Source: Burkholderiales bacterium
GTDB taxonomy: Bacteria; Pseudomonadota; Gammaproteobacteria; Burkholderiales; Burkholderiaceae_C
NCBI GenBank assembly: GCA_947448105.1
Contig: CANFNE010000103.1
Span: 1 to 8,475 of the forward strand
DNA length: 8,475 bases
Direction: 5' to 3'
A model generated the notes under the pieces. That model was not told the DNA's origin, made no database searches, and saw only the letters and a program-made list of their open reading frames with translations. Both the position numbers and the translations under genes were made by a program. Positions 1-6,390 of the stretch are shown here, piece by piece (within the stretch, counting starts at the first letter, position 1; each line of letters starts with the position of its first letter).

Positions 1-1912
1 CGCCGCGGCCGTGGAACATGCGCAGCTGGATGTTGTGGCTGTTGGCCAGTTCATCGAACAGGTCGACCAGCGCGATCTCGGCGCAGTACAGCTCCCAGTT
101 GCTGGTGAAGATGCCGCCGTCCTTGTTGCTGTCCGAATAGCCCAGCATGATGTCTTGCTCGGCGCCGCTGCGCTGCACCAGCGCGGCTACGCCGGGCAGG
201 GCGTAAAACTCGCGCATGATGGGCGCGGCATTGCGCAGGTCTTCAATGGTTTCAAACAGTGGCACCACGATCAGGTCGCACACCGCCTCTCCGTCGAGCG
301 TGCCGCGCAGCAGGCCTGCTTCTTTTTGCAAGAGCAGCACTTCCAGCAAATCGCTCACCGACTCGGTGTGGCTGATGATGTAGTGGCGAATCGCCTCACG
401 CCCAAAGCGCTCGCGCATCACCTTGGCCATGTCAAAAATCGCCAGCTCGCTTTGCGCATGGGCGCTGTAAGTCGCGCCGGCCACCTTCAGGGCGCGCGCG
501 TCGTTGAGCAGGCCCAGCAAGAGCATGCGTTTGTGCGCCTCGTCCAGGGCGCTGTAGTCGGCTTCCAGGCGCGCGGTGCGCAGCAGCTCGGCCACTACGG
601 CCTCGTGCTTGTCCGAGCTTTGGCGCAGGTCCACCGTGGCCAGGTGAAAGCCAAACACTTCTACTGCCCGAATCAAGGGGTGCAGGCGCTGCGCCGTGAG
701 CGCCTGGCCGTGGTTGCCCACCAGTGACGCCTCGATGGTGCGCAAGTCGGTAATCAGCTCTTGGGCCAGACGGTAGGGGTTTTGTGGCGGCACCGCGTGG
801 CGTGCGGCGTCGGTGCCGGTGAGTTCGTGCAGCGTGGCGGCCAGGCGCGCATAGGTGCCGATCAGGGCGCGGCGGTAGGGCTCGTCCTGGCGGTGCGGGT
901 TTTGGTCGGGGCTGCGGGCGGCCAGGGCCTGCATGTCGGCGCTGCAGTCGCTCAGCATGGTGGAAATCGACAACTCGCCGCCCAGCAAATGCACCTCGGT
1001 CAGGTAGTGGCGCAGTGCCACTTCGCTTTGGCGGCGCAGTGCATATTCCAGGGTCTGGGCGCTGACGTTGGGGTTGCCGTCGCGGTCGCCGCCAATCCAC
1101 TGGCCCATGCGCAAAAAGGAATGCACCGGCTGCGCGCCCAGCAAATGCTCCAGGTCACCATAAATCTTGGGAATCTCGCGCAGGAACGTGGACTCGTAAT
1201 AGCTCAGCGCGTTTTCCACCTCGTCGGCCACGGTGAGTTTGTTGTAGCGCAGCAGGCGGGTTTGCCAAAGCTGGGCCACGCGGGCGCGAATCTGGGCGTC
1301 AATGGCGGCGAGTTCGCGCTGCGTTAAGGCGTTGCGCGGTTGCGCCTCGCCCCGGGATTGCACTTCGTCGCGGGCGCTCAAGAGTTGGGCGATGGCGCGC
1401 TCGGCGTCCAAAATGCTTTTGCGTTGCACTTCGGTGGGGTGGGCGGTGAGCACCGGCGAGACAAAGCTGTGTGCCAGCGACTGCGCAATCGTGTGCGGGG
1501 TAATGCCGGCCCAGCGCAGGCGAGAGACGGCCACGTCGATGCTGCCTTCTTGCGTTTCACCCGCCCGCTCATGCACCGCGCGGCGGCGGATGTGGTGGCG
1601 GTCTTCGGCCAGATTGGCCAGGTGGCTGAAATAGGTGAAAGCGCGTATGACGCTCACCGTCTGGTCGGCACTCAAGGCCTTGAGCAGTTTTTTCAGCGCC
1701 CGGTCGGCCTCGTGGTCGGCATCGCGCCGAAAGGCCACCGAGAGGGTGCGGATTTTCTCCACCAGCGCAAATGCGTCTTCGCCGTCTTGTTCGCGAATCA
1801 CGTCGCCCAGCATGCGGCCCAAGAGGCGAATGTCTTCCACCAAAGGCCGCTCATTGCTTTTGGCGTTTTTGCTTGGCGTGGCGTGGGAGGGTGCGGGGGC
1901 GGCGGTTTTCAT
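1..1912 (-). CDS. ppc: Phosphoenolpyruvate carboxylase, N-terminal 637 residues (3' end cut by window)
   Basis: Cytosolic anaplerotic enzyme that carboxylates phosphoenolpyruvate with bicarbonate to oxaloacetate and phosphate, using Mg2+. Translating the minus strand from the ATG at 1912-1910 gives an unbroken frame to the window edge. It contains the first PEPC signature TAHPTEVQRKSI (residues 156-167, catalytic His158), WIGGDRDGNPNV (272-283), the second-signature region MLGYSDSNKDGG (589-600, Lys597) and the start of the FHGRGG active-site loop (633 onward), where the window ends. Spacing between motifs matches E. coli PPC (883 aa) apart from an N-terminus about 20 residues longer and a few small insertions, so roughly 70% of the protein is present. 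The first ~20 residues are Ala/Pro/Ser/Lys-rich and look disordered. The next in-frame ATG is codon 34, inside conserved sequence, which supports this start, although no clear Shine-Dalgarno is visible. It is divergent from hemC. No frameshift or missing catalytic residue is seen in the visible part. Confidence 0.97.
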   Translation of the reverse strand, partial: MKTAAPAPSHATPSKNAKSNERPLVEDIRLLGRMLGDVIREQDGEDAFALVEKIRTLSVAFRRDADHEADRALKKLLKALSADQTVSVIRAFTYFSHLANLAEDRHHIRRRAVHERAGETQEGSIDVAVSRLRWAGITPHTIAQSLAHSFVSPVLTAHPTEVQRKSILDAERAIAQLLSARDEVQSRGEAQPRNALTQRELAAIDAQIRARVAQLWQTRLLRYNKLTVADEVENALSYYESTFLREIPKIYGDLEHLLGAQPVHSFLRMGQWIGGDRDGNPNVSAQTLEYALRRQSEVALRHYLTEVHLLGGELSISTMLSDCSADMQALAARSPDQNPHRQDEPYRRALIGTYARLAATLHELTGTDAARHAVPPQNPYRLAQELITDLRTIEASLVGNHGQALTAQRLHPLIRAVEVFGFHLATVDLRQSSDKHEAVVAELLRTARLEADYSALDEAHKRMLLLGLLNDARALKVAGATYSAHAQSELAIFDMAKVMRERFGREAIRHYIISHTESVSDLLEVLLLQKEAGLLRGTLDGEAVCDLIVVPLFETIEDLRNAAPIMREFYALPGVAALVQRSGAEQDIMLGYSDSNKDGGIFTSNWELYCAEIALVDLFDELANSHNIQLRMFHGRG

Positions 1913-2014
1913 CGGGCAATCGGGTCGCAAGAGGGTGAAAAACTTCAGGGGGGCAGAGGCGGCGGTGGCGGCGCCAACACAGGGTTTGCGCCGGGGCCAA
2001 GGGTGGCACAGGCC

Positions 2015-2024
2015 ATGCTAGCAT
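2015..2024. promoter_or_regulatory. Putative bidirectional extended -10 element (palindrome) between ppc and hemC
   Basis: The 10-bp sequence ATGCTAGCAT is a perfect palindrome, so each strand reads TGCTAGCAT. This resembles an extended -10 (TG-N-TATAAT), with the TG dinucleotide and 4 of 6 hexamer matches. It lies in the 172-bp divergent spacer. Transcription would begin near 2031 for hemC (leader about 54 nt to the 2085 start) and near 2008 for ppc (leader about 96 nt). No convincing -35 box is seen on either strand, which extended -10 promoters can tolerate. The rest of the spacer, around 1946-1975, is G-rich on the plus strand and shows no other clear signal. The site could instead be an operator half-site or chance; this is inference from position and symmetry. 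Confidence 0.3.
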
Positions 2025-2084
2025 TCCATACGGCCTTTGGCCCGCCCCCTGATTACCAACAACAAACAACTTTGGCGAACCACC

Positions 2085-2996
2085 TTGAAACACTTCACCA
2101 TCGCCACCCGTGAGAGCCGCCTGGCCCTGTGGCAAGCCCGCCACGTGCAAGCCCTGCTCACTGCGCAGGGCCACCAGGTCACGCTCTTGGGCATGACCAC
2201 CAAGGGCGACCAGATTCTGGACCGTTCGCTGAGCAAAGTCGGTGGCAAGGGCCTGTTCGTCAAAGAGCTGGAAACCGCACTTGAAGAAGGTCGCGCCGAC
2301 CTGGCCGTGCATTCGCTCAAAGACGTGCCCATGGAGTTGCCAGAGGGCTTTGCCCTGGCCTGCGTCATGGAGCGCGAAGACCCGCGTGACGCCTGGGTTT
2401 CCAACCGCTACGCCAGCCTCGCCGACCTCCCCCCAGGTGCGGTAGTGGGCACATCCAGCCTGCGCCGCGTGGCTTTGTTGCGCGCATTGCGGCCCGACTT
2501 GCGCATCGAGCCCCTGCGCGGCAACCTCGACACCCGACTGAAAAAGCTCGACGACGGCCTGTACGACGGCATCGTGCTGGCCGCAGCCGGCCTGATACGC
2601 CTGGAGCTGGGTGCGCGCATCGCGCAGGTGTTTGAGCCCACGCAAATGCTGCCCGCCGCTGGACAAGGCGCTTTGGGCATTGAGATTCCCGAAGGGCGCG
2701 CCGACGTGGCCCAGGCCCTGGCCACCCTGGTGCATGTGCCCACTTTGCTGGCCGTGTCGGCCGAGCGCGCAGTCAGCCGGGTCATGGGGGGCAGCTGCTC
2801 CATGCCACTGGCGGCGCACGCCACTTTCTCGGGCCAGGTGCTGAGCCTGCAAGCCGCCTGGGGCGACCCGGACGGCGTGAACCCGCTGGTGCAGGTGAGC
2901 GGCCAGGCGCCGGTGCACGACCAAGCCGCCGCCGTGCGTTTGGGCGAGCAGGTGGCCCAAGCGCTGCAGGCCGCCGTGGCCGCCCAGGCCCGCTAA
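2085..2996 (+). CDS. hemC: Porphobilinogen deaminase (hydroxymethylbilane synthase)
   Basis: Cytosolic enzyme of tetrapyrrole synthesis that condenses four porphobilinogen molecules into hydroxymethylbilane on a covalently bound dipyrromethane cofactor. The product is 303 aa from the TTG at 2085. It opens with TIATRESRLALWQA (residues 5-18) and has GGKGLFVKELE, the active-site motif HSLKDVP with catalytic Asp80 (E. coli Asp84), the substrate-binding stretches GTSSLRR and LRGNLDTRL, LPAAGQGALGIE, and cofactor-attachment Cys238 in GGSCSMPLAAHA (E. coli Cys242). There is no ATG near the N-terminus. A second in-frame TTG at 2037 would add 16 residues (RPLITNNKQLWRTT-like) unlike the family, so 2085 is preferred. 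Neither start has a good Shine-Dalgarno. It is the first gene of hemCDXY and divergent from ppc. The family assignment is secure; only the start is uncertain. Confidence 0.96.
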   Translation: MKHFTIATRESRLALWQARHVQALLTAQGHQVTLLGMTTKGDQILDRSLSKVGGKGLFVKELETALEEGRADLAVHSLKDVPMELPEGFALACVMEREDPRDAWVSNRYASLADLPPGAVVGTSSLRRVALLRALRPDLRIEPLRGNLDTRLKKLDDGLYDGIVLAAAGLIRLELGARIAQVFEPTQMLPAAGQGALGIEIPEGRADVAQALATLVHVPTLLAVSAERAVSRVMGGSCSMPLAAHATFSGQVLSLQAAWGDPDGVNPLVQVSGQAPVHDQAAAVRLGEQVAQALQAAVAAQAR

Positions 2997-3088
2997 TTCC
3001 TTTGTCCATCCCAGGCGTACACATGCCCGGTGCGCCACCGCAGGCGCAGCAAAGCACTGCGCCAGTCCCAAGCCCTGCAAGCCGCGCC

Positions 3089-3946
3089 ATGCCTCGCGCC
3101 ATCGTCACCCGTCCGGCCAAGGAAGCCCGGGCCTGGGTGGCCGATTTGCGCGCCCTGGGCGTGGACGCGCTTGCCCTGCCCCTGATCACCATCGGTCCGG
3201 TGGCCGACCCCGCACCGCTGGCAGATGCCTGGCGCAGGCTGGCCCGTTCTGGCGCAGATGGCGACGCAGCCTACGACGCCCTCATGTTTGTCAGCGGCAA
3301 CGCGGTAAGCCATTTTTTTGCCCAGCGCCCCGCCGGTGTTGCCCATGGTTTTGCTGAAGCGGGCAGCGCACTGCGCGCCTGGGTCACCGGCCCGGCGAGC
3401 CAAAGCGCGCTGCAGGCCTGCGGTGTGGCTGCGGCTGCCATCGACGCGCCTGCGATGGAGGGCGCGCAGTTTGATTCCGAGGCGCTGTGGCGTGTGGTGC
3501 GCCCGCGCGTGGTGCCCGGTTACCGGGTGCTGATCGTGCGTGGGAACGCGCCGGGAACCACCGATGCCGTCAGTGCAGCTCGTGCCGCCAGTACCGATAC
3601 GGCAGCGCAGGGCGTAGGGCGCGACTGGTTTGCCCAGCAGGTGCAAGCCGCCGGCGGCGTGGTGGACTATGTGGTGGCCTATGAGCGCCGCGCGCCGGTG
3701 TGGGACGCGGCGCAGCGTGCCCTGATGGCCCAAGCGGCGCGCGACGGATCGGTCTGGATTTTCAGCAGCGCCGAGGCCGTGGGCTATTTGCTGGCGTCTG
3801 CGCCGCAGCAAGCCTGGGCGCAGGCACGCGCCGTGGCCACGCACACACGCATTGCGCAGGCGGTGCGCCAGGCTGGTTTTGGGACGGTTTGGGAGTCGCG
3901 GCCTTTGCTGGCCGAGGTGGTGGCGTCGATAGAATCGCGCCTATGA
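3089..3946 (+). CDS. hemD: Uroporphyrinogen-III synthase
   Basis: Cyclises hydroxymethylbilane to uroporphyrinogen III with inversion of ring D; it acts directly after HemC in the cytosol. From the ATG at 3089 the product is 285 aa, somewhat longer than E. coli HemD (246 aa). Family hallmarks are the N-terminal AIVTRPAKEARAWVADLRA (residues 4-22), LMFVSGNAVSHFF (65-77), VLIVRGN (147-153), GRDWFAQQVQAAGGVVDYVV (177-196) followed by AYERRAP, WIFSSAEAVGYL (223-234), and the C-terminal WESRPLLAEVVASIES (268-283). Residues about 154-176 form an Ala/Thr/Ser-rich insert between VRGN and GRDWF. In-frame starts also exist at 3023 (ATG) and 3002 (TTG), which would add 22 or 29 Pro/Ala/Gln-rich residues; I chose 3089 because homology begins there. 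Sequence conservation in this family is low, so operon context strengthens the call. The stop overlaps the hemX start (ATGA, 3943-3946). Confidence 0.92.
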   Translation: MPRAIVTRPAKEARAWVADLRALGVDALALPLITIGPVADPAPLADAWRRLARSGADGDAAYDALMFVSGNAVSHFFAQRPAGVAHGFAEAGSALRAWVTGPASQSALQACGVAAAAIDAPAMEGAQFDSEALWRVVRPRVVPGYRVLIVRGNAPGTTDAVSAARAASTDTAAQGVGRDWFAQQVQAAGGVVDYVVAYERRAPVWDAAQRALMAQAARDGSVWIFSSAEAVGYLLASAPQQAWAQARAVATHTRIAQAVRQAGFGTVWESRPLLAEVVASIESRL

Positions 3947-4998
3947 CTACTGCCCCCGCGCAAGCGCCCGAATCCAGCTCCGCCCCCCTCGCTGAACCCC
4001 CTGTTGCCGCCGAGCGCAAGGCCCCAGGTGCTTGGTTGCTGCCCGCCAGCGCCCTGGTGGCTGTGTTGGCTCTGGTGGCCTGTGTGCTTTTGTGGCAAAA
4101 AGTGGCGTCCATGCAAGAGCAGCTGGCGCGCCAAAGCGGCGACGCCATCGCCCAAGCCAGTGAAGCCAAAAGCGGCGCCCGCCAAGCCCAAGACCTGTCG
4201 CTGGAGACCGCTGCCAAACTGGCTGTGACCGACGCCAAACTCGGCGAAGTCGCCTTGCAGCGGACCCAGGTGGAAGAACTGATCCAGAGCCTGTCGCGCT
4301 CGCGTGACGAAAACCTGGTGGCCGATATCGACGCGGCCATTCGCCTGGCGCAACAACAATCCCAGCTCACCGGCAGCGTAGACCCCTTGCTCGCGGCCCT
4401 GAAAACCGCCGAAACCCGTTTAGGCCGCACCGCACAACCCCGCCTTGCGCCCTTGCAGCGCGCTATTGCGCGCGATGTGGCGCGGATCCAGGCCACGCCG
4501 CTGTCCGACACGCCCACCTTGCTGCTGCAGCTCGATGAGCTGGCGCTGTTGGCCGATGACTTGCCGGTGGCCAATGCCGTCGAGCCCGTGCGGCCCAACG
4601 ACACCCTGGCGCGCAAGCCCCAAGAGGCGATTTCGGTCTGGTGGCTGCGCATTTGGGCCGAGCTCAAGGGCGACGCCAAAGACCTGGTGCGCGTGAGCAA
4701 GATTACGGAGCCCGAAGCAGCACTGTTGTCGCCGGAGCAATCTTTCTTTCTGCGCGAAAACTTCAAGCTGCGTATCCTCAACGCCCGCTTAGGCCTGATG
4801 TCGCGCCAAATTGACCCCGCCCGAGCCGACCTGGCCACGGCGTCCGCAGTGCTGGGGCGTTACTTTGCCCCGGCGTCGCGCAAGACCCAAACGGCTGCCG
4901 CCTTGCTGGTGCAGGTGCAAGCCAAGATGCGTCTCTTGGAGGTGCCGCGCGTGGACGAGACGCTGGCGGCCCTCTCCACCGCTGCGGCGGGGCGCTAA
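3943..4998 (+). CDS. hemX: HemX family membrane-anchored protein (heme operon accessory)
   Basis: A 351-aa single-pass inner-membrane protein of the HemX family. It has a Pro/Ala/Ser-rich cytoplasmic N-terminus (1-29), one transmembrane helix at about 31-51 (WLLPASALVAVLALVACVLL core), and an Ala/Gln/Glu-rich probable coiled coil at about 53-125. The C-terminal helical domain carries the family's characteristic WWLRIWAELKGDAKDLVRV (233-251) and SPEQSFFLRENFKLRILNAR (263-282). Members are often labelled uroporphyrinogen-III C-methyltransferase because some relatives carry that name. No SAM-dependent methyltransferase motif is present here, so that activity should not be assumed. Its biochemical role in heme synthesis is not established. 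The ATG at 3943 overlaps the hemD stop, implying translational coupling, and hemY follows after 4 bp. Confidence 0.93.
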   Translation: MTTAPAQAPESSSAPLAEPPVAAERKAPGAWLLPASALVAVLALVACVLLWQKVASMQEQLARQSGDAIAQASEAKSGARQAQDLSLETAAKLAVTDAKLGEVALQRTQVEELIQSLSRSRDENLVADIDAAIRLAQQQSQLTGSVDPLLAALKTAETRLGRTAQPRLAPLQRAIARDVARIQATPLSDTPTLLLQLDELALLADDLPVANAVEPVRPNDTLARKPQEAISVWWLRIWAELKGDAKDLVRVSKITEPEAALLSPEQSFFLRENFKLRILNARLGLMSRQIDPARADLATASAVLGRYFAPASRKTQTAAALLVQVQAKMRLLEVPRVDETLAALSTAAAGR

Positions 4999-5002
4999 GG
5001 CC

Positions 5003-6238
5003 ATGCGCGCAGTTTTCTGGCTCATGGCGCTGTTTGGCGTGGCTGCGGCCAGCGCCTTGTTTGCGGCAGGTAACCCCGGCACCGTCACCTTGTACTGGCC
5101 GCCCTACCGGGTGGATGTGTCGCTGAACCTGGCGCTGTTGGTGCTGGCTGCGGGCTTTGTGCTGCTGCATTTGGCACTGCGCGGGTTTGCGGCGTTTGCC
5201 AGCATTCCGGCCCAGGCCCGGCGCTGGCGCTTGCAGCACCGGGAGCGCTTGGTTCACGCCTCTTTGGTGGATGCGCTGGTTCATCTGGTAGCGGGGCGCT
5301 TCGTGCGTTCGCGCAAGGCCGCCGAACATGCGCTGGCCCTGCAAGTGGCCCCCGACGGCGAAGATGAAGCCGTGCGCACCAGCGCGCGCCTGCAAGCCAT
5401 GCTGCACCTGGTGGCGGCCGAGAGCGCCCATGCGCTGCAAGACCGCACGGTGCGCGACAGCCACTTCCAGCAAGCCAGTGAAGCGCTGCGCAACCCCGAT
5501 GTTGCGGGCACACAAGAGGGCTTTTTCCTGCGTGCTGCCCGCTGGGCACTAGATGACCACGATGCGGGTTCGGCCATGCAGTGGCTTGACCGCCTGCCCC
5601 AGGGTGCAGCCCGGCGCACGGTGGCGCTGCGCCTGCGTTTTCGGGTCGCGCGCATGCAAGGCAAGACCGCGCTGGCGCTGGAAACGGTGCGCCTGCTGGT
5701 CAAGCACCGCGCCATGGCCAAAAACAATGGGGTGAGCCTGTCCCGCGCGCTGGCCCTCGAGTTGGTGTTCGCGGCCAAAGACCCGGCCCAGGTAGCCCAG
5801 GCCTGGAGCACCTTGGAGGCCCCAGAGCGCGCCATCAGCGATGTGGCGCTGGGCGCTGCCCGGCATTGGTTGGCCTTGGGCGGAGAAGCTGCGCAGTCTC
5901 GCGTCTGGCTGCTGCCGGTGTGGGAACGCATGGTGCAGCAACCCAAAGAACTGACGTCCATGCAGCGCCTGCAACTGGTGCGCACTATTGAGGCAGGTTT
6001 CGTCCAGCAAGACGGAACGCCGGATGCGGCCTGGCTGGCCCGCATCGAAGCCGCGCAGATGGACGCCCCCCGCGACGCTTTGCTGCAGTACTTGGCCGGC
6101 GTCATGTGCGCGCGCCTGGGGCTGTGGGGCAAGGCCCAGCATTTGTTCCGCCAGTCGGTTGCCATCAGCACGGACCTGGAGCTCAAGCGCGATGCACAGC
6201 GCGCGCTTGACGCGGTGGTGGTTCAGCGGCGGGAATAA
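5003..6238 (+). CDS. hemY: HemY family protein, membrane-anchored TPR-like heme biosynthesis protein
   Basis: A 411-aa protein of the proteobacterial HemY family, close to the 398 aa of E. coli HemY. It is unrelated to the Gram-positive HemY coproporphyrinogen/protoporphyrinogen oxidase. Two N-terminal hydrophobic helices, about residues 4-22 and 41-62, flank the family motif VTLYWPPYRVDVSLNLAL (28-45). The remainder is helix-rich with TPR-like spacing, for example EGFFLRAARWALDDHDAGSA (172-191), RFRVARMQGKTALALETV (212-229), and a C-terminal repeat LQYLAGVMCARLGLWGKAQH (361-380) followed by LFRQSV. This suggests a membrane-tethered scaffold for other heme enzymes (inference). The ATG at 5003 follows the hemX stop by 4 bp, with a weak AAGG just upstream. 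It is the last gene of the operon; an intrinsic terminator lies about 93 bp downstream. Confidence 0.93.
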   Translation: MRAVFWLMALFGVAAASALFAAGNPGTVTLYWPPYRVDVSLNLALLVLAAGFVLLHLALRGFAAFASIPAQARRWRLQHRERLVHASLVDALVHLVAGRFVRSRKAAEHALALQVAPDGEDEAVRTSARLQAMLHLVAAESAHALQDRTVRDSHFQQASEALRNPDVAGTQEGFFLRAARWALDDHDAGSAMQWLDRLPQGAARRTVALRLRFRVARMQGKTALALETVRLLVKHRAMAKNNGVSLSRALALELVFAAKDPAQVAQAWSTLEAPERAISDVALGAARHWLALGGEAAQSRVWLLPVWERMVQQPKELTSMQRLQLVRTIEAGFVQQDGTPDAAWLARIEAAQMDAPRDALLQYLAGVMCARLGLWGKAQHLFRQSVAISTDLELKRDAQRALDAVVVQRRE

Positions 6239-6263
6239 GCCCCATCGGTAGGGGGCGCCAGCG

Positions 6264-6296
6264 GCAGGAGATCGCAAGCCGTAGGAGACCGCAAGC
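6264..6296. repeat. Tandem imperfect direct repeat downstream of hemY
   Basis: Two copies of a 16-bp unit with a 17-bp period, 6264-6279 (GCAGGAGATCGCAAGC) and 6281-6296 (GTAGGAGACCGCAAGC), match at 14 of 16 positions. They lie in the hemY 3' untranslated region, 26 bp after the stop codon. The second copy forms the left arm of the hairpin at 6287-6307. Function is unknown. It may be a small duplication, or the edge of a dispersed intergenic repeat. Confidence 0.6.
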
Positions 6297-6307
6297 GGGG
6301 TGCGGTC
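6287..6307. other. Stem-loop in hemY 3' untranslated region
   Basis: GACCGCA (6287-6293) pairs perfectly with TGCGGTC (6301-6307) across a 7-nt loop AGCGGGG. There is no T-tract on either side, so it is not an intrinsic terminator by itself. On the plus-strand transcript it sits about 48 nt after the hemY stop and about 24 nt before the terminator. It could stabilise the 3' end, contribute to transcript processing, or be incidental. Confidence 0.45.
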
Positions 6308-6330
6308 GCCGCGAAAAGTCAGAGGCAAAG

Positions 6331-6357
6331 AAAAAGGGCACCGAGGTGCCCTTTTTT
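6331..6357. terminator. Bidirectional Rho-independent terminator between hemY and rne
   Basis: GGGCAC (6336-6341) and GTGCCC (6346-6351) form a GC-rich stem around a CGAG tetraloop. The stem is flanked by AAAAA (6331-6335) and TTTTTT (6352-6357), which extend the pairing and give a U-tract on both strands. Read on plus it ends the hemCDXY transcript about 93 bp after the hemY stop; read on minus it lies 34 bp after the rne stop, with a TTTTTCTTT tract. The symmetry and convergent position make a shared terminator the natural reading. Confidence 0.9.
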
Positions 6358-6362
6358 CATGG

Positions 6363-6377
6363 GCCGGCAGTGCCGGC
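6363..6377. repeat. GC-rich inverted repeat just after the rne stop
   Basis: GCCGGCA (6363-6369) and TGCCGGC (6371-6377) are perfect inverted arms around one central base. As RNA, the realistic form is a 5-bp stem (GCCGG/CCGGC) with a 5-nt loop. It lies between the rne stop codon and the bidirectional terminator, so in the rne mRNA it would be an upstream companion hairpin. Function is unproven. Confidence 0.4.
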
Positions 6378-6390
6378 GCCCTGTGTTTAC

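Noticed and set aside
1946..2003. G-rich stretch in the ppc-hemC spacer as a possible G-quadruplex
   Set aside because: It contains only one or two runs of three or more G, with mostly GG pairs otherwise. This is below the usual four-run pattern and unremarkable for this base composition.
11..2113. Several plus-strand open frames across the ppc region
   Set aside because: The minus strand encodes continuous PEPC sequence with both signature motifs. The plus frames are mirror frames rich in His/Gln/Val/Ala without family similarity.
1851..3080. A 409-codon open frame on the minus strand opposite hemC and the ppc-hemC spacer
   Set aside because: The plus strand carries an unmistakable HemC with all active-site motifs. 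The antisense frame is low-complexity His/Gln/Gly-rich with no recognisable domain, and it also overlaps the ppc start in another frame; it is a high-GC shadow.
3762..4838. A 358-codon minus-strand frame opposite hemX
   Set aside because: Ser/Arg/Ala-rich antisense shadow. HemX on the plus strand has the expected membrane helix and family motifs and fits the operon spacing.
3943..4998. Calling HemX a uroporphyrinogen-III C-methyltransferase
   Set aside because: The sequence lacks methyltransferase motifs and is a membrane helix plus coiled coil plus helical domain. The enzyme name is a propagated annotation.
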